The notes under the pieces were generated by a model. That model saw nothing but the letters and a program-made list of their open reading frames with translations. It was not told the origin of the DNA and ran no database searches. A program made the position numbers and the translations under genes. DNA of 64,000 bases. It comes from Calycina herbarum (Eukaryota > Ascomycota > Leotiomycetes > Helotiales > Pezizellaceae). Numbering within the stretch: position 1 is the first letter of the stretch; each line of letters starts with the position of its first letter. This document shows, in pieces, positions 33,122-44,396 of this stretch. The DNA lies in contig LLEY01000173.1 of NCBI GenBank assembly GCA_001414485.1, positions 59,017 through 123,016 of the forward strand, given 5' to 3'.

Positions 33122-34740
33122 TTCTGCGGTTGTTGAAAATAATGAATTGAGTTGGTTATTTGGTAGTTGATGAAAAAGGAAGATCAGGCTAGCTGGAATG
33201 ATATCAGACTAGCTGAGGAGGTATGAAGAAGAGGAGTGAAGCGAGAAGATGATTGTGATGATGAAAAAAAAGTTTCATTTCGCAGACAACCATCTTCATT
33301 ATGTAGTTCCTCGACTTCACCAGTTCTCAGAATAAACTACTGGTAAAAACGATGATTGTCCTGAGCCTCTTCCCCGCAACCCCGCTTGCTCTGGCAGAGA
33401 ATCGGTGGCTCCGGATATCCATCAAGATCAAGTTTCTAAATAAAGAAGATATACAGCTTGGTTTCTGGCGCCATTAGCAGATCATTATGGCGGCCAATAC
33501 GAGAGTCTATCCGAGAGAATTGGTGGTTCTCATTGGCCAAACCACTCTCAACATTTGGAATTAAGAAAAGGCGCTAGCACATGCACCTGGTAAATCAAGC
33601 CACTCGGGTTGGGCTGTCTTGGATTTAGAAAAGACACCATCACGCCAAGAGAGCTTAAAGACCCCTCGACCTACCCTCTGCATAATTCCATGGCCCCACG
33701 TATTTTGTTCTCGAAGGCCCTTTCGAAGATGGCATTTCCATCGGCTAGAAATCCGAGAGGGTCAAACACAGTAAAGAAGATCAGTCTGTGCTGAACCGGC
33801 TGTGAAGTCAAGAGATCAGACCAACATCCGACTTTGCGCGTTTGAGAGTTGGGGTGATAGGTCCACAACCCCACCGGTGCACAACCCCCACCTCAACCTC
33901 ATTTCTAAAATAAATCTCAAAGGCGAGAATAACGACGAAGAAATGCACGTGAGTTAAGACTTTCATAAGGTCGTCTCAAATTGATTGTTGGTCCAAAAAG
34001 GGGTGTTGGAAACCAAGCTTTCCGCAACTCGAATGTCGAATAGTGGGGTACTGGCGGGAGACCCGAAAATTTCGGCGGATGGAAATTGTTCCGTTAGCAG
34101 GTGAGGGATGCAAACAAAGAGTGTGCGAGAGAGGAACTGTGTGCTTTTAACCATTTTAGAAGTGTACTCGGTTGAGAAAGCAGCTGGGAATAAGGTGACT
34201 CGGGAGCTGAAAATTGGCGAAATAATCAAGTAATGAAAAAGCACCAAATTGACGAGAAAAATCCAGTAGAAGAAGTAATCAGATAGCCAAATTGATGTGC
34301 CGAATGAAGACTCGCTACTCCGAGCTTCTCCAAAAGGGAATGGGTTGGGATGAAACATTCAAGCCCGGTTGAAATAGTCTCTACCAATCCGAACGGTAGA
34401 TATGGTATTTTGGAGTTTGTCAAGAGATATTCAATGCAACTAAAAACCAGCTGGAAGACATGTGGGTGGATGAAAGCTCTGCAGAACCCCATAGGCACCG
34501 CTGCTGACTTCGTCGCAAGATGCCAAACCCAAGTCTGAATAAACAAAGTGACCGAGTCGACTATGCTAAAGGAAACTCAAGATGCATATTGCCTGATGAA
34601 ATTTACAAGAAGAAAAAAAAGCATACTAGAATACACAGTTTCAGAAGAAGAAGAAAATGAGCGCGGAAGAAGAAAGAAGCTTTATTATTTAAGAAATTAC
34701 ATTATACTCTTCTCCTCCCAAAAGTCTATATATAAAATAC
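33122..34740. other. Intergenic, no supported gene
   Basis: 1.6 kb; the first 200 bases are the promoter of the repeat precursor. Frames at 33963-34546 lack coding character. I see nothing else. Confidence 0.5.
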
Positions 34741-36839
34741 TCATACTGGTGTCGCAGCAGCAGTAGCAGCAACAAGCTGAATATTATCAAAGTAGTACGT
34801 CTTCGCGGTCGTACTGATGACAGTCTGGCATACAAGCCTGACATTGATCGTCACATCCGTAACGGCAGTACTCGTATAAGTTGCAGTATTCGTAATCCAG
34901 TTTGTGCTCAGCCCAGTTGATGCAGCAACACTCAGGATGCTGAGAACTGATGTACCATCAGCAGAGCCGATGTAGTAGTAAGTAATGCAGCCAGGATTTG
35001 CCACGCTGGCTTTGGTATTCTGTGTTTAGAGAGAAGAGTCAGTGTGGTTCAACTATTGCAATAGAGATGGTAAAATAAGATGTTACTCACAGCAGAGAAG
35101 TTATATACAGTGTTGGCGGAGAGTGTTATTGGTTGGTTGAACCATCCTTGGTTGCCAACAATATATTGGTTAGTCGTGATTGAAGCTGATCGGGCACCAT
35201 ATGCAGTTGCTTGTGTTGTTGGATTCTCAAAGTTGTAGGTGAGGTAGTTATTGGTATATTTTATTGTCCATGGTATGGTGCTTGATTCTGAGAGATATTC
35301 AAAGTCTCCATCACTAACTAGATTTGTAGACGTAGGAGAAGCTGAAGAGCTGATTGAAGTTGCAGTACTTGTTGTGGTAATGAAGGTGCTTGGTGTGCTG
35401 CTAGTAAGATCCGAAGAACTTGCAGCAGATGTTGGGATAGAACTCGAGGAAGGTTCGCTGATCGTGGTGGACTCGATCGCGGAAGGACCAGCACTTGATG
35501 TTGGAAATAAAGTGGTCAAGGTAGAGGGAACCTCGGTGCTACTAGTAAGCTCGATCGTCGAAGGAACAATAGTTGTGGGTGTCAGGGTTGAAGTAATCGA
35601 GGTTTCGCCTAAAGAAAGTGTCGAGACTGAAGTGCTTGTTGTCAAAATATCGAAACTTTCCGAGCTACTGGAGGACTCGATGGTCATCGTTGGGACTGAT
35701 GAGCTAGTTGGACCGGAGCTACTTGCAACAGAGGTTGTAGAACTCTCCGTGAAGGAGGCAGTCGAGGTACTGCTCGTGCTCACGAACAAGGAAGTCGAGG
35801 TTGAAGTCGATTCCAAACTCGTGGATGTCAAAATCGAGGTTGACGAGTTCAAGGCTAGGAAGCTAGAGCTTGCAGAGATTGTTGGAAACGCTGAGCTGAT
35901 AGCTGTCATATTACGACTTGCAGAGCTAGTTGAGACCCCTGAGTTGATAGCTGTTGAATTACCAGATTTTGAAATTGAAATTGTGCTAGGTGAAGGAAGG
36001 ACACCAGTGCCGGGTCGACTGAGGGTAGGCAAAGTGGCCGAGGATGTCGCCTTCGTTGTTGTGTTCGACCATGGATAGGATGATGGAACTGAAGCGACGA
36101 TAATGTTGGTACTTGATGGACCACCAGGGGTAACCGAGGGACTTTTTGTTGTAACGGCACCAGAGAAAGCACTGTTTCCAGGTGATGTGTTGCCACTTCC
36201 GCTTCCTTGTTGTGGTGTGCCTTGGCCATTTCCATTTGGACTCCCGGTTGATGTGTTGCCATTGCCATTGCTGTTGCCGTTGTTATTCCCAATTCCACTT
36301 TCTGAAGACGAACTACTCTTCCCGCTGCCATTGCCAGTCGCACTTCCTGATGATGCATTGCCGCCACTGCCACTTGAAGATCCCTGGCTTGCTCCGCTGT
36401 TCGACCCAGAGGCCACCGACACAGATCCAGATGCACTGGTCGCGGAGGTGGTCTTAGAATATATGCTCAATCGACTAACTGCACCACAAAGTTCTCCAGT
36501 ATTTCCAGGACAAGGAAAGCTGCACTCGGAAAGTCTGGTTGGGATACTCCCAGCCATAAGAACATTTCCGCAATAACACTCCCTCCCATTCTCCAGACCA
36601 AAATAGTTGTAAGCACTACAAAAGGAAGAACACTTTTCAATAGTTATCGCATCATCGATGAGGGTTTTGCCGGTGAGAGCTCTCTTGCCAGTGGCCTCAG
36701 TGAAGCATCCTTCAGAAGTGTAACCAGAAATTGAGCTTGTCGATAGGGTCGTGGAACTTGAGCATTGGGTGACTGGCGATCCATCAACGAGAGTTAATAA
36801 AGTGCCTGCGGCAGCGATGAAAAAAATGGCGGGCTGCAT
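34741..36839 (-). CDS. Secreted WSC-domain cell-surface protein with Ser/Thr stalk
   Basis: This predicted 675-residue protein has exons 36839-35091 and 35019-34741. The signal peptide is MQPAIFFIAAAGTLLTLVDG; an upstream ATG at 36863 would add eight residues. A WSC domain follows at about residues 35-125 (YTSEGCFTEATGKRAL, CSSFCSAYNYFGLENGRECY, CSFPCPGNTGELCG), with the regular eight cysteines of this glycan-binding fold. A Gly/Ser/Asn-rich then very Ser/Thr-rich stalk of about 350 residues should be heavily O-mannosylated. The C-terminal region from VSDGDFEYLSESSTIPW looks like a galactose-binding-like beta-sandwich (carbohydrate-binding-module style) common in such proteins. No transmembrane or GPI tail is visible, so it is probably wall-associated or secreted. 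Confidence 0.8.
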
Positions 36840-37649
36840 GGTGAATGGCGGTTGGCTGTTCAAGTCGAAAAGGCGTTGAAACAGAAGTTGGTGGTAGAAA
36901 GTATCTTCTTGCGGCGATCATGAAGAATAAGTACTCGCAACATTTTTGAGACATGGTAGACCGTTATGAAGCACTTTAACAACAAAATCTCAAAAATGAG
37001 GCTATTCCAGGAATCGTGGCTTGCTGGAGAAGCCGCATTGGGCCGCAAAGTGGATGTTGCGGCTGATAGAAAACTATGTCAATCTCGCGTGCGTGCCAAT
37101 CGCCAAGCATGGTTTGAACCTCATTCAGAAAAGGTACCCCACGACCCACAACGGCCTGCGTATTGGAAACAATTCGATATTTAGAAAAATCCGTGCCCTT
37201 TCGATTGATTGAATAGGGATGAGGTCTAGATGCGCCCTTTCGCCGTGAGGTTCAATGCCACGTACTCTTGAGTTATGGGGTCATAACAGAAGAAGAAATT
37301 TCAACTCCGAAAAAGACCTTAGGGAAGGGGGGCTCTTCTACATTAGGTTAGCTTGGGTATTTCTAGAAACTTCTATCAATGAATTCATCGCGGGGCTTCC
37401 TCGCGTCGATAGGGATGGAGTTCCACGTGGTATTGAGGAGAAAATGCTCGTAAAACATAGAAAATGTAATGGAAGTGAATGGCAGACAAAGTGAACAAAG
37501 GCAGAACAGTCAGACACAGTGTCGTAAGCAGAAACCAGTGATGCAGTTCTGGTTATATTAAAGCTCGCTCGTTCTCAAGTACTGCTTGATGGTTTGGAGC
37601 AAATTTCAACAAATTCAGCGTGAGAACCACACACACCCATCTAGTCAGT
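36840..37649. other. Intergenic, no supported gene
   Basis: It contains the WSC gene promoter and the region before 37650. Short frames at 36966-37184 and 37255-37494 are unconvincing. Confidence 0.5.
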
Positions 37650-38084
37650 ATGGGACAACAACAAAGTCGCGAAGCCTCAGACAAGGGAAATCCAAGAGGT
37701 GAATTCCATTCCAATGTCGATTCGCATAATGTGAAACCCCGAAACTCCAACTGCGAAGTTGTGCTCCATCGAAATTCAAGCAGCCAAACCACTCGAGCAG
37801 TTTTCACTTGCAAAACCCCCCCGAAAGATGAGTTTGCAAACGAGCCTGTCGAGAACGATATCGAGAACACCGAGGGGCTGGGAAACCTGAGATGCCCAAA
37901 GTGTTGGGGAAAAGCACAAATCAAAGGAAATTGCGAAGCGTGCGCGGTTGAAGGCTCGAGGAAGAGCTGCTCAACGGCCCAAGAAGTAGACAAGGGATAT
38001 AAACCTCGTGGGATATACTGGCATGAAAGCCATGATGCGCTGCACCGTTGTGATCGACACCACCCAAATCAGTCTCCTAGATAG
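37650..38084 (+). CDS. Hypothetical protein with N-myristoylation-like start and CxxC zinc ribbon
   Basis: A 144-residue single-exon frame starts MGQQQSREASDKG. Gly2 with Ser6 fits the N-myristoylation consensus. Near the end comes LRCPKCWGKAQIKGNCEACA, a CxxC-x8-CxxC arrangement expected to bind one zinc, and then HESHDALHRCDRHH. It is hydrophilic and lacks a signal peptide. No family was recognised. Start context (TCAGTATGG) is unremarkable. It might be a lineage-specific gene; chance is not excluded at this length, but the paired CxxC motifs argue for it. Confidence 0.5.
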   Translation: MGQQQSREASDKGNPRGEFHSNVDSHNVKPRNSNCEVVLHRNSSSQTTRAVFTCKTPPKDEFANEPVENDIENTEGLGNLRCPKCWGKAQIKGNCEACAVEGSRKSCSTAQEVDKGYKPRGIYWHESHDALHRCDRHHPNQSPR

Positions 38085-38700
38085 AATGTTAGAGTAGCAT
38101 CGGTATTTGTTACGGACAAAATTGAAATATAGAGTTCAGCGCAGGTCGAGGAGCTTCGAGGTTGTTCCTTCTCTTTTATCTCACCCCGGCCAGAGCAGTG
38201 GTGTCGCAGGTAGGAAGGGAAGGCACGACCTGATTCTCCGTCCAGGGTAGGTAAATATAATCCTTGGATTCCTACTGGTGCCATATAGATGATTTCTATA
38301 GGTAGGGAGGGTTTGATTGATTTTCATCATTCTTCTTTTCTGGTTGATCATTATCATGGGGCCTCTATAAATAAATTAAAAACTTTGCCTTGATGTGGGC
38401 AAAATGCCTTCGCTGCAAGAATTGCCTCGTCGAAGTCATGAAGCAGAAATACGCATAAAGGTTGCCGGGGACCCGTCCGGTCGGGGGTTCTAGTTATGGC
38501 ACGTGAATTAAACGTGACCAAGATTCAATTGGACTTTTTACCTGAGGGATGGTCGTTTCTGTACGGTACTTTGAGAACTTTCGAACAGGGCGATTTTGGT
38601 CAAAATACAAATAGATTCAAGAGCTGGTGTTGACAAAAAGGTTGACGAAGAGTTTAAATTGAAGAGGTTCCCCTCTCGCCCCTTTTCAATCAAACCGGCG
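38085..38700. other. Intergenic, no supported gene
   Basis: 3' region of the zinc-ribbon ORF and distal MCM4 upstream DNA. No gene is seen. Confidence 0.5.
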
Positions 38701-38716
38701 CTAATGCAAGCACTTT

Positions 38717-38757
38717 ACGCGTTCCAAACACGAAACTCCAGCGCGTGAAAAGACGCG
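38717..38757 (+). promoter_or_regulatory. MCB/SCB-like G1/S boxes in MCM4 promoter
   Basis: ACGCGT (38717-38722) is a perfect MluI cell-cycle box. CACGAAA (38729-38735) matches the SCB core, and a further ACGCG occurs at 38753-38757. All lie 110-150 bases upstream of the MCM4 start. In yeasts MBF and SBF bind these elements to drive replication genes at G1/S; use in this species is inferred. Confidence 0.6.
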
Positions 38758-38867
38758 ACTCGGCCCCTTCTTTTTCCCAGCTTGCATTGACCTTCATAAC
38801 TTGACCCGCCAGGACATATTTTCCCCTCAACACCCAAACCAAAACAACACCACCACAATATACAACA

Positions 38868-41800
38868 ATGTCTTCTCCATCCCATCGACGACAACGGAGT
38901 TCCCAATCTGGGACTCCCAAACGAAAATCTCAACGAAATGTAATCCCCAGCAATCCTCCCGATCCAGCAGCTGCACAACTTCTCAATGAAGCAGCGTCGT
39001 CGCAAGGCAATGGCAACAACACCCCTCGACGTGCGCCTCCTTCCTCCTCGCCCATGATGTATCGATCTTCTCCTGCAGATATAGCAAGGGCAAATCGGGA
39101 GAGAGAAGTCAGCTCCCCGCTGAGGCAGATGTCCAACACCCAACCCACGCAATCAGATGGGGATCGAACGCCTCGAGCGAGTGGGCTCCTTAGAGGTAAG
39201 AGATAACATGAGCAATAGTCTGAGAATGTCGAAATGGTGCTAACTGTGAGATAGATTCCTCTCCAATCCAGTATGCGCCGAGTTCGAGTCCAGGCGGCTT
39301 CAACAGCAGACAGCAATCGCTTCAACCAGATTTGCGCAGCGAAAGCAGTGCTCTTTTCGTCCGTTCTTCTCGTACACCTGGTCCAGGCTCATCAATCAAT
39401 AACACCAGGCGAGGAGATATTAATAATGAAAATGCGAATACCCCACGTTCGCGCCGTCGCATCTTCATGGACGAAAATGGACGAATGATTAGAGATATTG
39501 CCAATGAGGAGTCGGATGCTCCAACCTTTTCAAATGTGGATCAGACGACTTCTGATGCCCAGGCTATGGGAGGAAACTCGACTCTATGCATTTGGGGTAC
39601 CAATATTTCGGTCAACGACACAATGGCAAGTTTGAAGAGGTTTCTACGCGAATTCTCCAACAAATATCGCATGTGGGCGGATGGCATGACACAGGAGGAG
39701 ACTCAGATGGACGAGGACGCCGAAACCAAGAAATACATGGTAATCATGCAGAATATGATGACTCTGGGTGTCACTTGTCTCAGCTTGGATTTCAAGGATC
39801 TGAAAGCATTCCCACCAACACAGAAGCTTTGGCAGCAAGCCCAGGATTATCCCCAAGATATTGTCAGTTTGATGGATCAGGCAATCAAGGATATGATGTT
39901 TGGTTTGGCTGAGGAACAGATGGCAAAAGAGCGTAGATCTCAAAGTAGCTCTGTTGGATTGGCCAACCAAAATAATGTTCCAAGCTCCGATCCTCCAGTT
40001 CCAAGTTCTGATCGTATGGGATCCGATGCGCCAACCCCAAGGCCCGCAGAATCGGCCGAGATTGATTGGACCTCAGAGGTTCAGAGCAGAAACTATAGAG
40101 TAAGACTATTCGGTTTGGACGATACAGTCAACATGAGGGATTTGAACCCTTCAGGTATGAGTCAATTCATCTATCTCTGAATCAATTCTAATTTTTATAG
40201 ATGTCGACAAAATTGTTGCTATCAAAGGACTTGTCATCCGAACAACACCCATTCTTCCAGATATGAAGGATGCCTTTTTCAAATGCCAAGTTTGCAATCA
40301 CACAGTCAAGGTTGATATCGATCGTGGAAGAATTGCCGAACCAACACAATGTCCTCGCCCAATTTGCAAATCACCAAATTCCATGCAAATTGTGCACAAC
40401 CGATCCGGATTCGCCGATAAACAAGTCATCAAGCTACAAGAGACCCCCGATTCGGTGCCTGCAGGTCAAACGCCTCATTCAGTTTCCATGTGTGCTTACG
40501 ATGACTTGGTCGACTTGTGCAAGGCTGGTGACAGAGTTGAAGTTACTGGTATTTTCAGGGCAAGCCCTGTTCGAGTCAATCCTCGCCAACGAACCATGAA
40601 GAGTGTATATAAGACTTACATCGATATCATCCACATTCAAAAAGTCGACAAGAAGCGAATGGGAATTGATGTTTCCACCGTCGACCAAGAGCTTGCCGAT
40701 GGAACTAGCACGATTGAGCAGACTCGAAAGGTCTCCGAGGAAGAGGAGGAGAAAATTAAAGCTACTGCAGCCAGGCCAGATATTTACGAACTTCTGTCTC
40801 GATCTCTTGCTCCTAGTATCTTTGAGATGGACGACGTCAAGAAGGGAATTCTTCTCCAGCTATTTGGTGGAACCAACAAATCCTTCGAAAAAGGAGGAAG
40901 CCCCAAATACAGAGGAGACATCAATATTCTACTCTGTGGTGACCCCTCCACATCTAAATCGCAATTGCTCCAATACGTCCACAAGATCGCACCTCGGGGT
41001 GTTTATACTAGTGGTAAGGGCTCTTCTGCCGTTGGTTTGACAGCATATGTTACTCGAGACCCTGAAACTCGGCAACTTGTTCTCGAGTCTGGTGCGCTTG
41101 TATTATCAGACGGTGGTGTTTGTTGTATTGATGAATTTGATAAGATGTCGGACGCTACTAGGTCTGTCTTGCACGAAGTCATGGAACAGCAAACCGTCTC
41201 TATCGCCAAGGCTGGTATCATCACGACATTGAATGCACGAACTAGTATTCTCGCATCGGCAAATCCCATTGGAAGCAAGTACAATCCAAACTTGCCAGTT
41301 CCTCAAAACATCGACCTTCCACCGACGCTATTGTCTAGATTCGATTTGGTCTATCTCATTTTGGATCGAATTGATGAGACGAACGACAGGCGTCTTGCAA
41401 GACATTTGTTAAGTATGTACTTGGATGACAAACCACAAAGTGCTGCCCAAGGACAAGAGATTCTCGTAGGTTTCTCCATCAACCCATCTTTCTCATCTTG
41501 CTAACTAATCTCAAAGCCCATTGAATTTCTCACATCCTACATCTCCTACGCCCGCACAACTTGCCAACCCCGCATCAGCGCGGAAGCATCTAAAGAACTC
41601 GTATCAGCCTACGTCGAAATGCGCAAACTCGGCGAAGATGTCCGCGCCGTTGAACGTCGAATCACGGCTACCACCAGACAACTAGAATCCATGATCCGTC
41701 TCGCCGAAGCCCACGCAAAAATGCGTCTCTCCGAAACCGTCACCGCAGAAGATGTCCAAGAAGCAGTTCGTCTCATTAAGAGTGCCTTGAAACAAGCAGC

Positions 41801-42101
41801 TACCGACGCACGAACTGGATTGATTGACATGAGTCTTTTGACTGAGGGTACTAGTGCTAGTGAGAGACGTCGAAAGGCCGATTTGAAGACTGCTGTTTTG
41901 ACTCTGTTGGATGAGATGACGAGACAGGGACAGGCGGCTAGGTATTCGGAGGTTGTGAGACGATTGGGGGAGCAGAGTAGTTTGAGTATTGAGGCTAATG
42001 AGTTTGCGGAGGCGATTAGGGGGTTGGAGCAGGAGGGGAGTGTCATGGTTGTCGGGGAGGGGGCGAGAAGGAGTATTCGTCGGGTTACCGGGTTAGCTTA
42101 G
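38868..42101 (+). CDS. MCM4: DNA replication licensing factor MCM4 (minichromosome maintenance helicase subunit)
   Basis: This predicted 1025-residue nuclear protein has exons 38868-39195, 39255-40154, 40201-41465 and 41517-42101. It is one of six AAA+ subunits of the MCM2-7 replicative helicase. The Ser/Pro/Arg-rich N-terminal tail, with many SP/TP sites, is the regulatory region phosphorylated by DDK and CDK in other fungi. The OB-fold zinc finger is FKCQVCNH with CPRPICKS. Walker A is [10 protein letters not shown], Walker B is CCIDEFDKM, and the arginine finger is [10 protein letters not shown] winged-helix domain ([19 protein letters not shown]..) ends the protein. [12 protein letters not shown] and [20 protein letters not shown] identify MCM4 rather than another MCM. 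G1/S boxes lie in its promoter. Confidence 0.97.
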
Positions 42102-42278
42102 TTTGAGGGATACCATGATGTTGTGGGCGTCTGTGTGTGCTTTTTTTGTATCGCGTTAGGAAGAGGATTAAGATGTGGGTAATGATTGATTGATAGATGT
42201 ATTGAATGAATGGTTATGAATGAATGGAGAACTCGACCTCATCTCACCATCTATCCCTCCCCTCCTTACAGAATCGCA

Positions 42279-42874
42279 CTAGTACCAAACCACATCCTCG
42301 TCATTCTCACCTAAACCCCCCTTCTCAACCAACTCTCCAAGCACCCCCTTAATTCTCTGCACCATAACCTCCGCATACCCCGGTCCAATAGGCGGAGCTT
42401 CCTTACTCAAATCACATCTCAAAAACGGAGTTCTTCTCCGATTATCTCCATCTTTCTTCCCATCTTCCTTGCTATTTCTATATATCTCCTCAAACAACTC
42501 ATCCTCATATTTTCCACCAAGCAAAATTGCGACGGGTGGACGGGTATAGTTCTTTGTGCCTAGTTGTTCGGATGTGGGGGAGGGAAGGGGAAGAGGGGTG
42601 GAGGTGAGGATGGAGGTGATTTCGAGGGCTGTTTGGGAGGGTGGGAGGGCTAGGAGGGTATAGATTACTGTGCAATGAATGGTTAGTTTTTTTAAAGTTG
42701 TTGGGTTGGGGGAGAGGGGCAGGAAAGAAGGCGCGAGGGGGGGAGAGAGGAAGAAGGAGAAGAAGAGAGAGAAGAAAGCATACCTTCATACTCTGGTTTC
42801 AAAAGCTCGATGACTACTTTTGCGATTGGGGGTGTTTTCCCGACAAGAACGATTGGGATTGGTGTCTCGGTCAT
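42279..42874 (-). CDS. Small conserved fungal protein, Rossmann-like start (unknown function)
   Basis: The start MTETPIPIVLVGKTPPIAKV at 42874 opens with a nucleotide-fold-like beta strand. After the intron come TRPPVAILLGGKYEDELFEE and PPIGPGYAEVMVQRIKGVL, ending DEDVVWY. I recall similar uncharacterised fungal proteins with ALKPEYEV and a WY end. With donor GTATGA (exon 42874-42792) and the acceptor at 42670 the frame is open and gives 157 residues. The stronger GTATGC donor eight bases later would shift frame. Either the weaker donor is used, or an AT duplication near 42662 has disrupted the gene. It is convergent with MCM4, with 177 bases between stops. Confidence 0.6.
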
Positions 42875-43709
42875 TTTCGCTTCTATCTGTTGTACGGGTT
42901 TTAAGAGAATCGGAATCGTGGTTTGAACTTGAAGTGAGGCATACGTTTGTATTGATTTCTCATGCATCAACAAAGGGAAATACTCTTCTACTTATACATC
43001 CTAACTCTCTCGATCCGTATCGACTTCCTGGAATGAACACATCTTCCTATCGTTCTCTTCATGTTTCGTCTGTCGGGATTTTGATTGATTTTAAATCCAT
43101 CATCGGCGATTATGAGGTTTTACGAGGGGAGTTGTCGCTGTTAATATTTGATGTACGAGAATATGACCCCGCAAATATCTCAAGTTTGCGTTACATTATG
43201 CCCTGCCATCTTACTGCATATTTTTTTACCAATGATATGCTTTCCCGCGTTTAATGAGGGATGGAGAACCAATGGATATATGTCTTGCAGCTACCCCTAC
43301 CCTGGTCATGAACTGAGGGGGTTGGGGTGCGGGAAGGGCGGGACGACTGAGTGGTTTTGGTGGTGCTTTTTGATGCTATTTTGTCTACAACATTTCTGGT
43401 TGGAGATTGCGATCGTTGTGGGAGGCAGATGGAGAGGGGAGGAGAATTCAGCAAAAAGAGTTCGTATTCATTAGGAGACACCACCAAGCAACTACTGCCT
43501 ACATCCTTTACTACAACCTCTTTTCCACCACCAACAACCATCAAGTCACTAAGGAAAACAACAAGCAACAACAAACACACTTAAACGAGCGCCTCCCTAG
43601 AGTTCGAATCTTCAGCCCCTCCTCAAACCAATCCCCATCCCCCTTCAACTCATCAACCCCAAGTCGCCACAAAGGCTGCGGCGTCCGAGAAAGCAAGGAA
43701 AGGTCAATT
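42875..43709. other. Intergenic, no supported gene
   Basis: Promoter of the small protein and 3' region of the Cys protein. Frames at 43148-43841 overlap without coding signals. Confidence 0.5.
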
Positions 43710-44396
43710 TTATCCATTCAACAAGCTAATAGGAATGCTGATCTGAGATCCAGACGCAATATCAACACAAGTCAAAGCGCTAACAACCGAGAGGGAGGTC
43801 TTGCAGCAATAATTTTGATTACCTGGAACTGGAGCTGTTAAAAGTAAAACCGTCAGTCATCGTCAATTTAAACACCAAACAGGATGACTGACCAGGACCA
43901 GTTCTCTTCTCCTTAGGAGTTGGGGGATTCAAAGCGGAAATGGGGACATCAACACCCAAGCCCGTCAAAACGTTGACACAATTCAAGACAGCGGCAACAG
44001 CTGGTCGGGAACACGTGTATGTGCAATCAGCTGGGTAAGCTGTGGGGGTAGATCCGGAGCCCCCAGTTGGAGTTCCTGAACCTCCTGTTGGGGTTCCAGT
44101 TGGTTCAGTGCCACCGGATCCACCGGTTGGAGTTGGAGTGTCTCCGCCTGAGCCTGAACCGCCGGTTGGGGAGGGGGCTGATGGGCAGGAGTTTTGGGGC
44201 TCGGTGTTGTCCTGCGTTGCTTTAGTTATGAGAGAAAGAATGGATGAAATGTAAAGTGAGGAAGATATGGTGAGGTGTGTAGAAGGGTTGAAGAGTTGAA
44301 GCGTGTGGTGTATCGGAAGGAACTTACACCAGTGGGAGCAGCGATAGTGTTAACAGCAAAAGCCGCAACGAGAAGTGCAAGAACCGAAGCGCGCAT
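43710..44396 (-). CDS. Small secreted cysteine protein with internally duplicated domain
   Basis: This predicted 170-residue protein has exons 44396-44328, 44211-43893 and 43834-43710. The signal peptide is MRASVLALLVAAFAVNTIAA. A Gly/Ser/Thr/Pro linker with repeated PTGGSG units follows. Two related blocks then appear: CSRPAVAAVLNCVNVLTGLG plus VDVPISALN, and CCKTSLSVVSALTCVDIASG plus ISIPISLLN. These share C-x5-(V)-x3-L-x-CV(N/D)(V/I) and end in PIS-x-LN. Seven Cys remain after signal cleavage. The spacing is not a canonical hydrophobin eight-Cys pattern, though an amphipathic surface role is conceivable. It could be a lineage-restricted effector or wall protein. No family was recognised. 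Confidence 0.65.

Noticed and set aside
35251..36078. 275-codon plus-strand frame opposite the WSC gene
   Set aside because: It is a shadow of the Ser/Thr-rich stalk; no start context, domain or splice support.
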